From: Pseudomonadota bacterium
GTDB lineage: Bacteria > Pseudomonadota > Alphaproteobacteria > Acetobacterales > Acetobacteraceae
DNA: 15,879 bases
Direction of reading: 5' to 3'
Assembly: GCA_021808985.1 (NCBI GenBank)
Contig: JAKBAQ010000037.1
Location: forward strand, 1-15,879
Shown: positions 14,583 through 15,879 of the stretch, piece after piece
Numbering within the stretch: position 1 is the stretch's first letter
How the letters are laid out: each line of letters opens with the position of its first letter
Notes under the pieces: generated by a model
What the model saw: only the letters and a program-made list of their open reading frames with translations
Databases searched by the model: none
What the model was told of the DNA's origin: nothing
Made by a program: the position numbers and the translations under genes

Positions 14583-15136
14583 GCCCCCCCGCGCAAACGC
14601 CGCGCCAAATCCAGCAGAATCTTCGCCGTCGCCCCCCATATCACATGCGCCTCATGCGGCCAGACCACAAAATCCTGCTCCCCGCCCCGCCAGAACACCC
14701 GCCGGTTATGCGGCTGCGCCGGGTCCAGCAGCGTCTCAAACGGCAGGCAGAACACCGCCTGCACCTCGCCGGGGTCGGGCGCCAGCACCACCCCGCGCGG
14801 CACCAGCGCCACCACCGGCGTAATATGAAACCCCGTCCCGGTGATAAAATCGTCCATCCGCCCGAGCACCTCCGCCGCCGCCGGGTCCAGCCCTATCTCC
14901 TCCTGCGCCTCGCGCAGCGCCGCCGCCTCCACCGAGGCATCCCCCGGCTCAATCTTCCCGCCCGGAAACGAAACCTGCCCCGCATGGTTGGGCATCTGCG
15001 CGCTGCGCCGTGTCAGCCACACCCCGCGCCCCGGCTCCAGCGCAATCAGCACCGCCGCCGGCCGGTTCCCCGCCGGCGCCAGCCGGTTATGCGCCAGCCC
15101 GTGCGGCAGGCGCCGCCGCAATTCCGCCTCGGTCAT
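14579..15136 (-). CDS. NUDIX hydrolase, CoA diphosphatase type
   Basis: This 185-residue protein contains VWLTRRSAQMPNHAGQVSFP, then GGKIEPGDASVEAAALREAQ, then EEIGL. This combines the NUDIX box (REAQEE at 75-80 binds Mg2+) with the upstream signature of NudL/YeaB CoA diphosphatases. Such enzymes split CoA or its oxidised and acylated forms into phosphopantetheine and 3',5'-ADP. It is cytosolic. The downstream cca gene overlaps it by four bases, and the upstream DUF1285 gene ends eight bases before its ATG, so all three are co-transcribed. The ribosome binding site is poor (GGCGGGTAGG about nine bases upstream), suggesting translational coupling. The fold is certain; the substrate is inferred from the signature. 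Confidence 0.9.
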   Translation of the reverse strand: MTEAELRRRLPHGLAHNRLAPAGNRPAAVLIALEPGRGVWLTRRSAQMPNHAGQVSFPGGKIEPGDASVEAAALREAQEEIGLDPAAAEVLGRMDDFITGTGFHITPVVALVPRGVVLAPDPGEVQAVFCLPFETLLDPAQPHNRRVFWRGGEQDFVVWPHEAHVIWGATAKILLDLARRLRGGA

Positions 15137-15144
15137 CGCGCGGC

Positions 15145-15741
15145 CTACCCGCCACAGCCCGGCGGCAAATCACCCAGCGAGAAAAACACCCCGCCGCTCC
15201 ACACGCCCAGCACATTGCGCCCGCGCACCATGCCCATCTCGGCCAGCGCCACCAGCTCATAATACGTCGCCCGGCATATCCGCGCCTCAATCGGAAACTG
15301 CCCCTTGCCATCGCGCACATGCAAATAGGGCGTGGGCTCGCAGCTCAGCAGGTCATGCCGTATCCGTATCGGATGCTCCGGCCCCGCCGTGATGCACTGG
15401 TCCACATTGGTGCGGAACGTCAGCTCCTGCTGCCTGCCATGGCCTGACCATTCCATCTCCACCGCCACGAAGGGCACATCCTCAACCTCTATGCGCCCCC
15501 GCTCCACCGGCGTCTCCAGGCTGTAGCCGCCATCTTCCTCGCGCTGCAGCACGGTGGAGAACAAGCACACCATCGGCTTGCGCGTAATCTGGCTGCCCCG
15601 GTACATCCAGGTCCCATCCCGCCTGATCAAAAACGGCAAATCCCCGCAATCGGCGGCAACCCGCCCCGGCCCAGACTTGGCGCACCCCTGCTTCCTGCCC
15701 TCAATCACAATCGCGCTTTTCTCCGGCCCCAATGAACTCAC
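15145..15741 (-). CDS. DUF1285 family protein
   Basis: This 198-residue protein matches DUF1285 from about residue 34: LPFLIRRDGTWMYRGSQITR, then KPMVCLFSTVLQREEDGGYS, then TPVERGRIEVEDVPFVAVEM, then ELTFRTNVDQCITAGPEHPI, and near the end RATYYELVALAEM. Known structures of the family show two small beta-rich domains, but no biochemical function is established. The first 33 residues are not part of the domain. The GTG at 15741 is chosen because CAGGA lies about five bases upstream. It is the first gene of the operon with the NUDIX and CCA genes, an order seen in other alphaproteobacteria. A weak promoter may lie at about 15745-15775 (TATATC near 15757-15752 on the minus strand). Confidence 0.9.
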   Translation of the reverse strand: MSSLGPEKSAIVIEGRKQGCAKSGPGRVAADCGDLPFLIRRDGTWMYRGSQITRKPMVCLFSTVLQREEDGGYSLETPVERGRIEVEDVPFVAVEMEWSGHGRQQELTFRTNVDQCITAGPEHPIRIRHDLLSCEPTPYLHVRDGKGQFPIEARICRATYYELVALAEMGMVRGRNVLGVWSGGVFFSLGDLPPGCGG

Positions 15742-15803
15742 GAAATCCTGATATAGGATGCATCATATTGCGATAAAATGGGCAACCGCGCGCCGCGCGC
15801 AAA

Positions 15804-15878
15804 TCAGCCCGATATCCCGGCCCCCACCGCCGCGCGCCGCTCTGCGGGCGGGTAGAAGCGCAATATCACCAGCATCAG
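15804..15878 (-). CDS. C-terminal end of a minus-strand gene, cut by the window
   Basis: Twenty-four codons and a TGA are visible, reading LMLVILRFYPPAERRAAVGA and ending GISG. The hydrophobic start and basic-aromatic continuation would fit the last membrane helix and tail of an inner-membrane protein. A GC-rich palindrome-like stretch (about 15788-15800) follows the stop. With so few codons, the reading frame is uncertain and the gene cannot be identified. The 62 bases from 15742 to 15803 hold the presumed promoter of the DUF1285 operon. Confidence 0.3.
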   Translation of the reverse strand: MMLVILRFYPPAERRAAVGAGISG

Positions 15879-15879
15879 C

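Overview
The window is GC-rich and looks alphaproteobacterial, probably Acetobacteraceae. This placement is inferred from protein style: a TimA/Tim44-like adaptor next to MltA, a DUF1285–NUDIX–CCA operon, and DUF6362 beside a phage terminase. No rRNA, tRNA or CRISPR array is visible. The + strand is C-rich almost everywhere. Minus-strand genes favour G-ending codons and plus-strand genes favour C-ending codons, so the bias belongs to the strand rather than to the genes.

Positions 1–4535 hold the packaging and head end of a prophage or phage-like element. On the minus strand, in transcription order, come a small HTH protein, a DUF6362 protein, a large terminase, an SPP1-type portal, a scaffold-like coiled-coil protein, and the first codons of a further gene at the window edge (probably capsid). 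A divergent XRE/cI-like regulator sits upstream. The 107-bp gap between the two directions contains a good minus-strand promoter (TTGACA, 17-bp spacer, TAACAA). A GTTAG/CTAAC dyad overlaps its -10, and further copies lie nearby. The heptamer GTTAGAA also recurs in the non-coding gap in front of the terminase. The regulator therefore seems to control the packaging operon directly. No integrase, replication or lysis gene is seen, but the left end is cut by the window.

Positions 4561–8440 hold a three-gene minus-strand operon: histidine phosphatase, N-formylglutamate amidohydrolase-like protein, and a large two-domain family 2 glycosyltransferase with two copies of an N-terminal beta-rich module. 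It may serve surface glycan synthesis.

Positions 8596–11169 hold a tight plus-strand operon: TimA/Tim44-like membrane adaptor, the lipoprotein lytic transglycosylase MltA, and a LutA-like CCG-domain protein without LutB or LutC. Kup potassium uptake (11381–13267) follows after a 211-bp spacer with a hairpin. Kup converges on the next operon across an AT-rich spacer with a 28-bp perfect palindrome and a second hairpin, which may act as a bidirectional terminator.

Positions 13437–15741 hold a minus-strand operon of DUF1285 protein, CoA-diphosphatase-type NUDIX hydrolase and CCA tRNA nucleotidyltransferase. The last two overlap by four bases. The C-terminal end of another minus-strand gene may enter at the right edge.

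The most unusual parts are the XRE-controlled packaging operon, with two small HTH proteins where a small terminase would be expected, and the LutA-like gene coupled to the cell-wall genes.
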